Positions 10,514 through 20,033 of a stretch of 64,000 bases of DNA are shown one piece after another; positions within the stretch are counted from its first letter, which is position 1; the number at the start of each line of letters is the position of its first letter. The position numbers were made by a program, and so were the translations under genes. The notes below the pieces were generated by a model. The model saw only the letters and a list, made by a program, of their open reading frames with translations, was not told where the DNA came from and did no database searches. Source of the DNA: Sphingomonas sp. TREG-RG-20F-R18-01 (GTDB lineage Bacteria; Pseudomonadota; Alphaproteobacteria; Sphingomonadales; Sphingomonadaceae); the NCBI RefSeq assembly GCF_022662475.1, contig NZ_JAKNQQ010000001.1:682001-746000 (forward strand), given 5' to 3'.

Positions 10514-12181
10514 TTATTCGGCCGCTTGGGCCAGCCCCGGCTCCTTCCATACCAGCACCGGCTTGCGTGCCGCCAGCGTTTCGTCAAGCCGGCTGCGCGG
10601 CGCGAAGTGCGGTGCACTCTTGAGGCTGACGTCGCCCGCCTTCGCCCGCTCCGCGACCGAGCGCAAAGCGGCAACGAACTGGTCGATCGCGGCCTTCGAT
10701 TCGGTCTCGGTCGGCTCGATCAGCATCGCGCCGTGGACGACCAGCGGGAAGTACATCGTCATCGGATGGAACCCCTCGTCGATCAGCCCCTTGGCGATAT
10801 CGATCGTCGAGAAACCGGCGGCCAGGCCGTTATCCGAGAACAACGCTTCATGCATGCACGGCCCCGACGCTCCGAACGGTGCGTCGAGCGTCGTGTCGAG
10901 GCTGCGTAAGATGTAGTTCGCGTTGAGCACCGCATCCTCGGCGACCTGCCGCAGGCCATCCGCGCCGTGGCTGAGAATGTAGGTCAATGCCCGCGTAAAC
11001 ATGCCCATCTGGCCATGAAACGCGACCATCCGGCCGAACGCGTGCGGGTGATCGTCGCCCGCGGTCTCTTCCTCGATCAGCGCGAAATGGCCATCGGCCT
11101 GCTTGGCGACGAACGGCAGCGGGCCGAACGGGGCCAAGGCTTCGGACAGCACGACCGGGCCCGAGCCGGGGCCGCCGCCGCCGTGCGGGGTCGAGAAGGT
11201 CTTGTGCAGGTTGATGTGCATCGCATCGATGCCGAGATCCCCCGGCCGCACGCGCCCGACGATCGCATTGAAGTTCGCGCCGTCACAGTAAACGTAGCCG
11301 CCCGCCGCATGGACCGCGTCCGAAATCGTCCGCATGTCGCGCTCGAACAGGCCGCAGGTGTTCGGGTTGGTGATCATCACCCCCGCCACGTCCGGCCCGA
11401 GCCGCGCGATCAGCGCCTGTGTATCGACGCGGCCTTCGGCGGTCGCAGGGATATCCTCGACCTGATAGCCCGCGAACGCCGCGGTCGCCGGGTTGGTGCC
11501 GTGCGCGCTCTCGGGGACGAGGATGATCTTGCGATGCCCCTCGCCCTTGGCTTCCAACGCAGCGCGAATCGCCAGCACGCCGCACAGCTCGCCATGCGCG
11601 CCCGCCTTGGGGCTCATCGCGACGCCATGCATGCCGGTCAGCGTGATCAGCCAGGTGGCGAGCTCATGGATGACGCCGAGCGCGCCCTGCACGCTGTCGA
11701 TCGGCTGGAGCGGGTGGATGTCCGCGAAACCGGGGAGCCGCGCCATCTTCTCGTTGAGCCGCGGATTGTGCTTCATCGTGCACGAGCCGAGCGGGAAGAA
11801 GCCGAGGTCGATCCCGTAATTCTGGCGCGACAGGCGGGTGTAGTGGCGCACGGTCTCTGGCTCGGACAGGCCGGGGAGACCGATCGGGGTGGTGCGGAAC
11901 AGACCGGCGAGGCGATCCGCGCTCCCCTCCCCTTCAGGGGAGGGGCTGGGGGTGGGGGTGGGGGGAGACTCACCGAGACCAGCGCCTGGTACAGCCCCAC
12001 CCCAACCCCTCCCCTGAAGGGGAGGGGCTTCAGCGAAATCGACGCCAGTAGTCTCGGTATCACCAATCTCGAAGATCAGCTCCTCTTCCAGCATCAACGC
12101 CTTGTTGCCGGTAACCGTCGGGGACGCCTTGCCCCCGGAAACGGGCGCTTCGGGGCGCCATCCGCTTGCGTTGATGCTCAT
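10514..12181 (-). CDS. gcvPB: Glycine dehydrogenase (decarboxylating) subunit 2, with in-frame repeat insert
   Basis: 555 residues starting [14 protein letters not shown]-protein decarboxylates glycine with PLP and passes aminomethyl to lipoyl GcvH; in split systems this subunit carries the PLP lysine, visible in [18 protein letters not shown]. Other landmarks are [14 protein letters not shown] and [10 protein letters not shown]. Residues about 52-86 ([10 protein letters not shown]...SPSPEGEG) are encoded by a REPIN-like repeat, and the protein is longer than the family norm by about that amount. The ATG overlaps the gcvPA stop (ATGA), so the two subunits are translationally coupled. Confidence 0.95.
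   Translation of the reverse strand: MSINASGWRPEAPVSGGKASPTVTGNKALMLEEELIFEIGDTETTGVDFAEAPPLQGRGWGGAVPGAGLGESPPTPTPSPSPEGEGSADRLAGLFRTTPIGLPGLSEPETVRHYTRLSRQNYGIDLGFFPLGSCTMKHNPRLNEKMARLPGFADIHPLQPIDSVQGALGVIHELATWLITLTGMHGVAMSPKAGAHGELCGVLAIRAALEAKGEGHRKIILVPESAHGTNPATAAFAGYQVEDIPATAEGRVDTQALIARLGPDVAGVMITNPNTCGLFERDMRTISDAVHAAGGYVYCDGANFNAIVGRVRPGDLGIDAMHINLHKTFSTPHGGGGPGSGPVVLSEALAPFGPLPFVAKQADGHFALIEEETAGDDHPHAFGRMVAFHGQMGMFTRALTYILSHGADGLRQVAEDAVLNANYILRSLDTTLDAPFGASGPCMHEALFSDNGLAAGFSTIDIAKGLIDEGFHPMTMYFPLVVHGAMLIEPTETESKAAIDQFVAALRSVAERAKAGDVSLKSAPHFAPRSRLDETLAARKPVLVWKEPGLAQAAE
11924..12028. repeat. REPIN-like inverted pair, family B, inside gcvPB
   Basis: Units with core CCCCTCCCCTTCAGGGGAGG occur in inverted orientation at both ends (11924-11945 and 12006-12027), separated by GT- and AC-rich flanks. 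The element is about 104 bp and leaves the gcvPB reading frame open. It encodes a Pro/Gly/Ser-rich linker near the N-terminus, before [18 protein letters not shown] where the conserved sequence resumes. Confidence 0.92.
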
Positions 12182-13536
12182 GCCAGGATCTCCTCGAGCG
12201 CTGCCGCCAGCGTTTCCACATCTTCTGCCGACGTCGTCTCGGTCACCGCGACGACGAGTCCGTTGGCGAGGCCATCCTCACCGGGATACAACCGCCCGAG
12301 CGACACGCCCGCCAGGATCCCGCGATCAGCCAGCGTCCGCACCACCGGGCGCGCCTCGACCGGCAGCTTAAGCGTGAATTCGTTGAAGAAAGCGGGCGTG
12401 ACCAGTTCGACGCCAGCAACCTTGCTCAACCGCTCCGCCGCCGCGACCGCGCCGCGATGGTTGATCTGCGCCAGAGTCCGCAGTCCCTTCTCGCCCAGCA
12501 ACGTCATGTGGATCGAAAAGGCCAGCGCGCACAGCCCCGAGTTGGTGCAGATGTTCGACGTCGCCTTCTCGCGCCGGATATGCTGCTCGCGCGTCGACAG
12601 CGTCAGCACGAACCCGCGCCGACCATCCGCGTCCAGCGTCTCGCCGCACAGGCGACCCGGCATCTGGCGAACGTATTTGTCCTTGCACCCGAACAGCCCG
12701 ACATAGGGCCCGCCGAACTGCAACCCGACGCCAAGCGACTGCCCTTCGCCGACGACGATATCCGCGTCCATCTCCCCCGGCGACTTGATCGCGCCCAGCG
12801 CGACCGGCTCGGTCACGACCGCGATCAGCAGCGCCTTGTTGGCATGGCACGCGTCGGCGAGCGGGGTGAGGTCCGCGATCCGCCCGAGAATGTCGGGATA
12901 TTGCACGACGACGCACGACGTATCCTTGTCGATCGCGCCGATCAGCGTCTCGAGATCGGTCTCGGCGCTGAGCGTCGGCGTGGCGCTTTCGAGCAGATCG
13001 CCCGTGAACTTGGCCATCGTCTTCGCGACTGAGACATAATGCGGATGGAGCCCCGACGACAGGATCGCCTTGCCGCGCTTGGTGATCCGCCGCGCCATGC
13101 CGATCGCTTCCCAGCAGGCGGTCGAGCCGTCGTACATCGATGCGTTCGCCACGTCCGTGCCGAGCAGCCGCGCGACTTGCGTCTGGAATTCGAACAGCAT
13201 CTGCAGCGTGCCCTGCGCAATCTCGGGCTGGTACGGCGTATAGGCGGTCAGGAACTCGCCACGCTGGATCAGGTGATCGACCGAAGCCGGGACATGATGC
13301 TTGTACGCGCCGCAACCGAGGAAGAACGGCGCTTCCCCCGCGGTCAGGTTCTTGCGCGCGAGCGCGGTCATGTGGCGTTCGACCGCCATTTCGCTGGCGT
13401 GCATCGGCAGGCCGTGGATCGGCCCGCCGAGCCGCGCGGCTTCGGGGACGTCGACGAACAGATCGTCGATCGTCGCCACGCCGATCACGCCGAGCATCGC
13501 GTCGCGGTCAGGCTGAGTCAGGGGGAGATAACGCAT
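12178..13536 (-). CDS. gcvPA: Glycine dehydrogenase (decarboxylating) subunit 1
   Basis: 452 residues starting [19 protein letters not shown], the typical opening of the alpha subunit of split P-protein. The conserved [36 protein letters not shown] and [11 protein letters not shown] segments are present. It pairs with GcvPB to form the active enzyme. I chose the ATG at 13536; a GTG lies one codon upstream. Its ribosome-binding region (GGGGAGGAG) is the edge of a REPIN-like repeat that fills the gap after gcvH. Confidence 0.96.
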   Translation of the reverse strand: MRYLPLTQPDRDAMLGVIGVATIDDLFVDVPEAARLGGPIHGLPMHASEMAVERHMTALARKNLTAGEAPFFLGCGAYKHHVPASVDHLIQRGEFLTAYTPYQPEIAQGTLQMLFEFQTQVARLLGTDVANASMYDGSTACWEAIGMARRITKRGKAILSSGLHPHYVSVAKTMAKFTGDLLESATPTLSAETDLETLIGAIDKDTSCVVVQYPDILGRIADLTPLADACHANKALLIAVVTEPVALGAIKSPGEMDADIVVGEGQSLGVGLQFGGPYVGLFGCKDKYVRQMPGRLCGETLDADGRRGFVLTLSTREQHIRREKATSNICTNSGLCALAFSIHMTLLGEKGLRTLAQINHRGAVAAAERLSKVAGVELVTPAFFNEFTLKLPVEARPVVRTLADRGILAGVSLGRLYPGEDGLANGLVVAVTETTSAEDVETLAAALEEILA

Positions 13537-13549
13537 CACTTATACTCCT

Positions 13550-13647
13550 CCCCTCTCCTTCAGGGGAGGGGCCGGGGGTGGGGCCGTGCCGCGAGTGGAG
13601 CGCCCGCGGAGAGGCCCCACCCAACCCCTCCCCGGCAGGGGGAGGGG
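13550..13647. repeat. REPIN-like inverted pair, family B, between gcvH and gcvPA
   Basis: Left unit CCCCTCTCCTTCAGGGGAGG (13550-13569) and an inverted right unit ending at 13647, with GGGGTGGGG/CCCCACCC flanks and a 28-base unique centre. It occupies almost all of the gcvH-gcvPA gap. On the minus strand its end supplies the purine-rich sequence just upstream of the gcvPA ATG. Confidence 0.9.
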
Positions 13648-13657
13648 TCAGTTCAGA

Positions 13658-14029
13658 TCACAGCTTCGCGACGAACGCCTGGTAGGCGACCTCGTCCATC
13701 AACTCGCCGAGCTCATCGCTGTCGCTCAGCGTCAGCTTGAAGAACCAGCCGTCGCCTTCGGGATCCTCGTTGACCAGACCTGGCGTGTCGGCGAGCGCCG
13801 CGTTGCCATCGATCACCGTGCCCGAGACCGGCGAATAGACGTCCGATGCGGCCTTGACCGATTCGACCACTGCGGCTTCGTCGCCCTTGGTCAGTTCCTT
13901 GCCCTCTTCAGGCACGTCGACGAACACGATGTCGCCGAGCTGGCTCTGCGCATATTCGGTAATGCCGACGATGCCGATGTCGCCATCGACATCGACCCAT
14001 TCATGATCTTCGGTAAAATAACGGCTCAT
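13658..14029 (-). CDS. gcvH: Glycine cleavage system H protein
   Basis: 123 residues starting MSRYFTEDHEWVDVDGDIG. The H protein shuttles the aminomethyl group on a lipoyl arm between P, T and L proteins. The lipoylation site is the Lys of VVESVKAASDVYSPV (about residue 64). GITEYAQSQLGDIVFVDVPE is the classic N-terminal segment. The ATG overlaps the gcvT stop (TGATG), so the two are coupled. Length is normal for the family. Confidence 0.98.
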   Translation of the reverse strand: MSRYFTEDHEWVDVDGDIGIVGITEYAQSQLGDIVFVDVPEEGKELTKGDEAAVVESVKAASDVYSPVSGTVIDGNAALADTPGLVNEDPEGDGWFFKLTLSDSDELGELMDEVAYQAFVAKL

Positions 14030-15201
14030 CACTTGCCTCCGGTTCGGACGTAGCGGTGGGGGATAAACGGCATTGCGGTGACGGTCGCCTGATGGACCTT
14101 GCCGCGTTGCGCGAGTTGAATCGTGGTGCCGGCAACCGCCAGCGCGGTCGGGACATAGGCCATGGCGATCGGCGCACCGACGCTCGGCGCGAACCCGCCC
14201 GAGGTGACGCGGCCGACTTCCGAGCCCTGATCATCGAGCACTGCCGCACCCTCGCGTACCGGCTGGCGCCCTTCGACCAGCAAGCCGACACGCTTGATGA
14301 TCGCGCCCGACTCGCGCTCGGCGAGAATGCGCGGCGCACCCATGAAGTCGCCCGCCTCGCGGCGGCGCTTCGACAGCGCAAACCCGAGATCCGCCTGGAC
14401 CGGCGTCGTCTCGGGGTCGAGATCATGACCATAGAGCGGCAAGCCCGCCTCGAGCCGGAGCGAATCGCGTGCGCCAAGGCCGATCGGCTTGACCTCGGGC
14501 TCGGCGGTGAGCGCATCGGCGAGCGCCTCGACATTCTCGGCAGGCACCGAAATCTCATACCCGTCCTCGCCGGTGTAACCCGAGCGGCTGATCCACAGCG
14601 GCACGCCGTTCCACTCGAACGCACCCGCGGTCATGAACACCAGCGCTTCGACGCCCGGCACCAACCGCGCGAGCGCGTCGACCGCCTTGGGCCCCTGCAG
14701 CGCAAGCAGCGCCTGGTCTTCCATATGGTTGAGCGCGATGCCGTCGGGCAGATATTCGAGCAGATGCGCGATATCGTCGATCTTGGTCGCGCCGTTGACG
14801 ACCATGTAATAACCCTGGATGTCGAATGGGTTGGCGTCCGGCAGATGCGTGACCATCAGATCGTCGAGGATGCCGCCATCCTCCGCCAGCAGCAGCGAAT
14901 AACGCTGCTTGCCCTGCCCCAGCCCGGCGACATCGGCCGGCAGCACCGCTTCGAGCGCGGCGACGACGTCTGCGCCCTCTTCCGAGCGGAACACCAATTG
15001 CCCCATGTGGCTGACGTCGAACAGCCCCGCCGATTCGCGCACCCACAGATGCTCGGCCATGATGCCTTCATATTGGACGGGCATTTCGTAGCCCGCGAAC
15101 GGCACCATCCGGCCACCCCGCGCGCGATGCCACGCATCGAGCGGGAGCTGCTCGATCGCAATCTCGTCGGCTTCGGTCTCGTATGGGTCGAGGTCGCTCA
15201 T
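14029..15201 (-). CDS. gcvT: Aminomethyltransferase (glycine cleavage T protein)
   Basis: 390 residues. The T protein transfers the one-carbon unit from aminomethyl-lipoyl H protein to tetrahydrofolate and releases ammonia. The conserved VPFAGYEMPVQYEGIMAEH, SAGLFDVSHMGQL, SGYTGEDGYEISVP and GLGARDSLRLEAGLPLYGHD segments are present. I chose the ATG at 15201 (MSDLDPYETE), with GGAAG 6 bases upstream and just after the riboswitch; a longer reading frame would run into the aptamer. It is the first gene of the gcv operon and would be controlled by glycine. Confidence 0.96.
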   Translation of the reverse strand: MSDLDPYETEADEIAIEQLPLDAWHRARGGRMVPFAGYEMPVQYEGIMAEHLWVRESAGLFDVSHMGQLVFRSEEGADVVAALEAVLPADVAGLGQGKQRYSLLLAEDGGILDDLMVTHLPDANPFDIQGYYMVVNGATKIDDIAHLLEYLPDGIALNHMEDQALLALQGPKAVDALARLVPGVEALVFMTAGAFEWNGVPLWISRSGYTGEDGYEISVPAENVEALADALTAEPEVKPIGLGARDSLRLEAGLPLYGHDLDPETTPVQADLGFALSKRRREAGDFMGAPRILAERESGAIIKRVGLLVEGRQPVREGAAVLDDQGSEVGRVTSGGFAPSVGAPIAMAYVPTALAVAGTTIQLAQRGKVHQATVTAMPFIPHRYVRTGGK

Positions 15202-15254
15202 GTTGGTCTTCCGCAAGAGGTCAACGGCGCGCCATGGCGCCGGAACGCCGTGAT

Positions 15255-15450
15255 GTGCCGCCCCCTCTGTCACGGAACCTGAGAGCTTTCACGGAACCAC
15301 ATGGTCCGCTTACCCCTTCGGTGGCGCTCGCCCACAGGGCAGCGCGCTTTCCAGAGTGTCGAGTCGATCCGCGCGGTCCGGTTGCCTGAGAGATTCCGGG
15401 GCGGTTGCTCCTTCGGCGGTCCGAGTTACCCCGGACGCTCTCCCGCGCGT
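15255..15450 (-). promoter_or_regulatory. Tandem glycine riboswitch upstream of gcvT
   Basis: On the minus strand, aptamer I (about 15450-15376) has GGGAGAGCG, CGCCGAAGGAGCAACCG and CTCTCAGGCAACCGGACCG. A short linker leads to aptamer II (about 15356-15260) with CTCTGGAAAG, CCACCGAAGGGGTAAGCGG, GAAAGCTCTCAGG and CCGTGACAGAGG. These match the two-aptamer glycine riboswitch, which usually turns on gcv expression when glycine is high. A GC-rich hairpin without a U-run lies between aptamer II and the gcvT ribosome-binding site, so control may be translational. Just upstream is a perfect inverted repeat TTGACGG/CCGTCAA (15455-15472). Confidence 0.95.
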
Positions 15451-15520
15451 ACCCTTGACGGTTGCCCGTCAACGACGCGGCTGGTTTGCCGCGCCGCAAC
15501 AGGCAAGTCAACGAGAAGGC

Positions 15521-16177
15521 TTAGCGCGTCGCGTTATATTTGAGATGTTCGTCGGTCAGCTGGAAGCCGACCAGCGCCTCGAAGCTCGCGCGCAGCACCG
15601 CCTGGCGGATCTCGGGACGGCTGAGCGGGTCGGTCGCGGCGTCCTCGTCGCCCGCCTTGCGCTTCTCGGTCAGCTTCTTGCGGACGTCATCGGGCAGCGT
15701 CGCAGCCGCGCGCGAGACGCTCGCGGTCCCCGTCCCCTGCGCCGCAGCGCGGGCCTGTCCGGCATCAAAATGCAGCGTCACGCGACCGACGCGCTTGGCG
15801 ACCACGGCGGTGCCGCCCTGCACGACCGTGACGAAATACGGCAGCGTCACGTCACGCGGTGCATCGGTGCGGACCCGGCGGCCCTCGACCGAGAAGGTCA
15901 CCTTGGTGAGCACGTCGGTGCCGGAGTCGTCGCAGGTCGAGCGGACGTTGGTCAGCACCGCCGTGAGGTCGATCGCATTGGCGTCGCGGCTTGCGGGTGG
16001 GTCGAACATCGTGACGTCACCCGTTGCTGCAGGCACCCCGACCGCGGGGCAGGCATTGCGGACGGCCGTGATGCCGCCGGACGCGTCGAGCTCCCCGGTA
16101 TGGGCGCAGCCGCCGAGCAGGATCGCACCGCCCGCACTGAACGCGATTGCGGCGATGGCTGATTTCCGGATGGTCAC
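15521..16177 (-). CDS. Predicted lipoprotein, unknown function
   Basis: 218 residues from a GTG at 16177. The N-terminus MTIRKSAIAAIAFSAGGA leads to a lipobox LLGGC, predicting an outer- or inner-membrane lipoprotein. The body has beta-rich stretches such as VLTKVTFSVEGRRVR and LPYFVTVVQGGTAVVAKRV, then a charged C-terminus. I do not recognise the domain with certainty. A GTG nine codons... further upstream cannot be excluded as start, but the chosen one gives a clean signal peptide. It is divergent from ispH. Confidence 0.75.
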   Translation of the reverse strand: MTIRKSAIAAIAFSAGGAILLGGCAHTGELDASGGITAVRNACPAVGVPAATGDVTMFDPPASRDANAIDLTAVLTNVRSTCDDSGTDVLTKVTFSVEGRRVRTDAPRDVTLPYFVTVVQGGTAVVAKRVGRVTLHFDAGQARAAAQGTGTASVSRAAATLPDDVRKKLTEKRKAGDEDAATDPLSRPEIRQAVLRASFEALVGFQLTDEHLKYNATR

Positions 16178-16294
16178 GGGGGCACGCACCTTATCATGCA
16201 AAAGGGATCCACACCCGAACGGCGCGGCATGGACGTCCCGCTTCATAGGAAGCGGCTTTCGCGCACGCAAGCAATCGCGTAGTGTCGGCACCGC

Positions 16295-17254
16295 ATGAGT
16301 ACCCCCGTCGCAAAGCCGCCGCTCGACCTGATCATCGCCGCGCCGCGTGGCTTTTGCGCTGGCGTCGACCGGGCGATCCAGATCGTCGAGCTCGCGCTGC
16401 AGAAATTCGGGGCGCCGGTCTATGTGCGTCACGAGATTGTCCACAACCGCTTCGTCGTCGACCAGTTGCGCGACCGGGGCGCGGTCTTCGTCGAGGAGCT
16501 GGACGACGTGCCGGACGGCGTGCCGGTGGTGTTTTCCGCGCATGGCGTGCCCAAGGCGGTGCCGGACAAGGCGACCGAGCGCGGCCTGGAATTTCTCGAT
16601 GCGACCTGTCCGCTGGTGTCCAAGGTCCACCGCCAAGCGGAACGGATGGTCGCGCTGGGCCGCCACATCGTCTTCATCGGCCACCGCGGCCACCCCGAAG
16701 TCATCGGCACGTTCGGTCAGGTGCCCGACGGCGCCATGACGCTGGTGGAGACCGTGACCGACGCCGAGCGCTATGCCCCGACCGATCCGGCCAACCTCGC
16801 CTTCCTGACCCAGACGACGCTGTCGATGGACGATACCGCCGATGTCGTCGCCGTCCTCAAGCGCCGCTTCCCGGCGATCCAGGGCCCGCCCGGCGAGGAC
16901 ATCTGCTACGCCACCGCCAACCGCCAGGCGGCGGTCAAGGCGATCGCACGGCAATGCGACGCGTTGCTCGTGATCGGCGCGCCCAATTCGTCCAACTCGG
17001 TACGGCTGGTCGAAGTCGCCGAACGCGAAGGCACCCCCGCCCGGCTGATCCAGCGCGCCGCCGAGCTCGACTGGCAGTTCCTTACCGGTGTCCGCACGCT
17101 CGGCCTCACAGCGGGCGCGTCCGCGCCGGAAGTGCTGGTCCGCGAGCTGGTCGACCGGCTCGCCGAACGCTTCACCGTGACCGAGCGCGAGGAAGCGACG
17201 AAGCGCGAGACGGTCTCGTTCAAGCTACCCCGCGGCCTCGACGTCGCGGCCTGA
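16295..17254 (+). CDS. ispH: 4-hydroxy-3-methylbut-2-enyl diphosphate reductase
   Basis: 319 residues. IspH is the last enzyme of the MEP isoprenoid pathway, converting HMBPP to IPP and DMAPP with an iron-sulfur cluster. The three cluster cysteines are visible in [12 protein letters not shown] (C21), [12 protein letters not shown] and [24 protein letters not shown] and GAPNSSNS are further signatures. Length is normal. thrB starts 3 bases after its stop codon, so ispH, thrB and rnhA form an operon. Confidence 0.97.
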   Translation: MSTPVAKPPLDLIIAAPRGFCAGVDRAIQIVELALQKFGAPVYVRHEIVHNRFVVDQLRDRGAVFVEELDDVPDGVPVVFSAHGVPKAVPDKATERGLEFLDATCPLVSKVHRQAERMVALGRHIVFIGHRGHPEVIGTFGQVPDGAMTLVETVTDAERYAPTDPANLAFLTQTTLSMDDTADVVAVLKRRFPAIQGPPGEDICYATANRQAAVKAIARQCDALLVIGAPNSSNSVRLVEVAEREGTPARLIQRAAELDWQFLTGVRTLGLTAGASAPEVLVRELVDRLAERFTVTEREEATKRETVSFKLPRGLDVAA

Positions 17255-17257
17255 ACC

Positions 17258-18217
17258 ATGGCGGTATACACGCATGTCTCGGCCGAGGCGCTCGGCCAGT
17301 TCCTCCTCGGGTTCGACTGCGGCACGCTCGTCTCGGCCAAGGGCATTGCCGAAGGGGTCGAGAACACCAACTATCTGGTCGACACGACGACCGGCCGGTT
17401 CATCCTCACGCTCTACGAAAAGCGCGTCGACAGCGGCGACCTGCCCTTCTTCCTCGCCTTGCTCGACCATCTCGCGGCCCGCGGCAATCCGGTCCCGCCC
17501 GCGATCAAGAACCGGGCGGGCGACTCGATCCACCAGCTGGAGGGCCGCCCCGCCTGCCTGATCCAGTTCCTCCCGGGCGTATCGATCTCCCACCCGACCG
17601 CCGGCCAGGCGCGGGCGGCCGGCGCCGCGATGGCGACGATGCACGCGGGGCTCGGTGACTTCCCGCTCACCCGCCCCAACACCATGGGGGTCGGCAGCTG
17701 GCAGCCGCTATTCGAGCGGTGCGGACATAGCCTCGAGGCGATCGCGCCGGGATTGTACGACACGCTCGGCTTCGCGCTCGATGCGGTGGTGCGCCGCTGG
17801 CCGGGCGACTCCCTCGATCGATGCGCGATCCACGCCGATCTGTTTCCCGACAATGTGCTGATGCGCGGCGATACCGTATCGGGGCTGATCGACTTCTATT
17901 TCGCCTGCAGCGACATCCGCGTCTTCGACCTGGCGATCATGGATACGGCCTGGTCGTTCGACGCCACCGGAGCGCAGTTCGATGCCGGAATCAGCGCGGC
18001 GCTGCTGGCCGGCTATGGCAGCCGCTTCGCGTTGAGCGCGGAAGAAACCGCGCACTTTCCGACGCTTGCAAGCGGTGCCTGCATCCGCTTCGCACTGTCG
18101 CGCGCGTGGGACTGGCTCAACACCCCCGCGGACGCGCTGGTGACGCGAAAAGATCCGCTCGCCTACGTCCGGCGGCTGTCGCATTATGCGCCGGAGCTGG
18201 CTAAGCGGACGCGATGA
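17258..18217 (+). CDS. thrB: Homoserine kinase, APH-fold (ThrB2) type
   Basis: 319 residues, [19 protein letters not shown]... The enzyme phosphorylates homoserine in threonine synthesis. This is the aminoglycoside-phosphotransferase fold version found in many alphaproteobacteria, not the GHMP type. Visible are the N-lobe [18 protein letters not shown], the catalytic loop [12 protein letters not shown] and the metal-binding [11 protein letters not shown]. It lies 3 bases after ispH and overlaps rnhA by ATGA. Confidence 0.95.
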   Translation: MAVYTHVSAEALGQFLLGFDCGTLVSAKGIAEGVENTNYLVDTTTGRFILTLYEKRVDSGDLPFFLALLDHLAARGNPVPPAIKNRAGDSIHQLEGRPACLIQFLPGVSISHPTAGQARAAGAAMATMHAGLGDFPLTRPNTMGVGSWQPLFERCGHSLEAIAPGLYDTLGFALDAVVRRWPGDSLDRCAIHADLFPDNVLMRGDTVSGLIDFYFACSDIRVFDLAIMDTAWSFDATGAQFDAGISAALLAGYGSRFALSAEETAHFPTLASGACIRFALSRAWDWLNTPADALVTRKDPLAYVRRLSHYAPELAKRTR

Positions 18218-18693
18218 CCGACGCTCCTTCTCCGCTCACGCCGCCCGAACTCACCAAGGTCGAAATCGCCACCGATGGCGCCTGCAAGGGCAACCCTGGC
18301 CCCGGCGGCTGGGGCGCGCTGATCCGTAGCGGCGGGACCGAGAAGGAACTGTCGGGCGGCGAGAAACTGACCACCAACAACCGCATGGAGCTGATGGCCG
18401 CGATCGAGGGCCTGCGCGCGCTGAAACGCCCGTGCCGCGTGACGCTGTCGACCGACAGCCGCTACGTGATGGATGGCCTGACCAAGTGGATCAAGGGCTG
18501 GCAGAAGAACGGCTGGAAGACCGCCGCTAAGCAGCCGGTCAAGAACGCGGAGCTGTGGCAGGCGCTGCTCGACGCCGCCAAGCCGCACCGGATCGACTGG
18601 GTGTGGGTCAAGGGCCATGCCGGGCACCCCGACAACGAACGCGCCGACCGATTGGCGAGCGATGCCGCGGTGCTGGCGGGGCGGCGCGGATAA
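18214..18693 (+). CDS. rnhA: Ribonuclease HI
   Basis: 159 residues. The enzyme cuts RNA in RNA-DNA hybrids. The four acidic catalytic residues are visible: Asp in [18 protein letters not shown], Glu in [13 protein letters not shown], Asp in [11 protein letters not shown] and Asp in NERADRLA. The handle region [13 protein letters not shown] and the VKGHAGH loop are also present. The ATG overlaps the thrB stop codon (ATGA), as expected for a coupled operon. Confidence 0.98.
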   Translation: MTDAPSPLTPPELTKVEIATDGACKGNPGPGGWGALIRSGGTEKELSGGEKLTTNNRMELMAAIEGLRALKRPCRVTLSTDSRYVMDGLTKWIKGWQKNGWKTAAKQPVKNAELWQALLDAAKPHRIDWVWVKGHAGHPDNERADRLASDAAVLAGRRG

Positions 18694-18978
18694 CGGGACG
18701 GGCATCGCTGACGAACGCCGGCCATGTCCGATCTGGATGATCTGGAGCTGTCTGCTTTTTCAATGTTTTATGCGGATATCCTGACCCAGAATCACCAGAA
18801 GTGCGCATCATGCGCGCTCCTGCGGCACAGGCGTCGCCAGTTGCTGGCGATCGGAAGGTTAGGCGAAAGCTAGGGGTAGACGGCAATGTCAAAGAGCGGA
18901 CCCGACCGGTAGCAGAAAGCGCGCCTGTAGGACACGGGACGTCGCCACCCGGCCGGTCCCCATGCCTACAGCACCTGA

Positions 18979-19446
18979 CTAGGCGGAACGCGGGAACGGC
19001 CCGTCAAAGCCAACGATCAGATTGCCCTTTTCTGGAACATTGGACCAAGCTGCGCTCAGCGCATCAATCCTGACGCGTATCGCCTCAATCTCTTGCTTCG
19101 ATACAGGAGCGACCGCATGACCGCTGGCCGCACAGCCATGTTCATACATTGCGATGGCGTCGGAGGCACTGACCCTCCCGCTCCACATTTCGGCTTGGAA
19201 GGTCTCGACGAGCCGCTCGATTGCATCAGCCACCGCATCGCCTTGGGTCGAAAAACTCGCCGGTTGGCCTTCCCGTAACAAAGATAGGAAACCGCGATGC
19301 GGCACCACGCTCTCGACCGCATAGTGGATCATATCGTGGGGGATGATGCCCTGTTTCGGGCATTGAATCGTCTCGAGGGGTAAGCCGCTACGCTCGATTT
19401 GGAGATGATCGTACTTCCCAGTGCCTTTTGTAAACGTGAGATGCAC
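18979..19446 (-). CDS. Conserved hypothetical protein with IPHDMIHYAVE motif
   Basis: 155 residues starting MHLTFTKGTGKYDHLQIERS. The IIPHDMIHYAVES stretch with its two histidines resembles a conserved group of uncharacterised proteins seen in proteobacteria. The rest is helical, with no signal peptide or membrane segment. The stop is at 18979 and the gene stands alone in a sparse pocket. No function can be assigned. Confidence 0.8.
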   Translation of the reverse strand: MHLTFTKGTGKYDHLQIERSGLPLETIQCPKQGIIPHDMIHYAVESVVPHRGFLSLLREGQPASFSTQGDAVADAIERLVETFQAEMWSGRVSASDAIAMYEHGCAASGHAVAPVSKQEIEAIRVRIDALSAAWSNVPEKGNLIVGFDGPFPRSA

Positions 19447-19551
19447 TCATCAGTCTCCTTGCGTTTGCAATCCAGCAACGTCCGCCGCGCGTGGCAAGAC
19501 CGGCGGCTAACGCCCATTTGCAGACATTTCCCGGGTATGGGAGGATGCCGC

Positions 19552-19866
19552 ATGAAGACTTCTTCGCTCGCGGTACTTGTATCGGCAGCTCTGCTCGGCA
19601 ATGCCTCAGCCCGAAGCGCGCCATCGGGAGGAAGGCCCTTCGAGGTTACCGTGGTAGATTTGCAGGGATGCGCTATCGCTCAGGGCGACCTTCTTTTTAG
19701 CCCCTCTGAGTTTCGACTCGTAGCGACGCGTGAAATGGACACCAGACGTCGCATTCTGGTGCATCGGGGCCGGGATGTGCAGCAGGGCTGCATGTCGAAG
19801 GCAGTGCGTTCGTTAAGAAGGGCTGGCTTTGCTGACATTCGTCTGATGCCGACCAAGAGCATGTGA
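19552..19866 (+). CDS. Small secreted protein, unknown function
   Basis: 104 residues from an ATG at 19552 with GGGAGG 7 bases upstream, a strong start signal. The N-terminus MKTSSLAVLVSAALLGNASA is a signal peptide with a likely cleavage after ASA. The mature part has two cysteines (LQGCAI, QQGCMSK) that may form a disulfide, and is otherwise basic. No family is recognised. The neighbours are the 18979 gene (opposite strand) and the BLUF gene. Confidence 0.65.
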   Translation: MKTSSLAVLVSAALLGNASARSAPSGGRPFEVTVVDLQGCAIAQGDLLFSPSEFRLVATREMDTRRRILVHRGRDVQQGCMSKAVRSLRRAGFADIRLMPTKSM

Positions 19867-20033
19867 GCGGCTGGCAACGTCCGCTTGCCACCACCTATCG
19901 TCGTTCCGAGTTCGATCCGAACCCCGCATCGCCCGAAAGCCGAGCGGCTGCTATCGGATCGAAAAGCGGACCGGCAAAAATCGCCCACTTACGGTCGTTC
20001 ACGTGGGCAATAAAAGAGGGATCGGGCCGTCGC

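Noticed and set aside
18694..18978. Small RNA or tRNA gene after rnhA
   Set aside because: No tRNA cloverleaf, CCA-type end or convincing promoter and terminator pair could be found.
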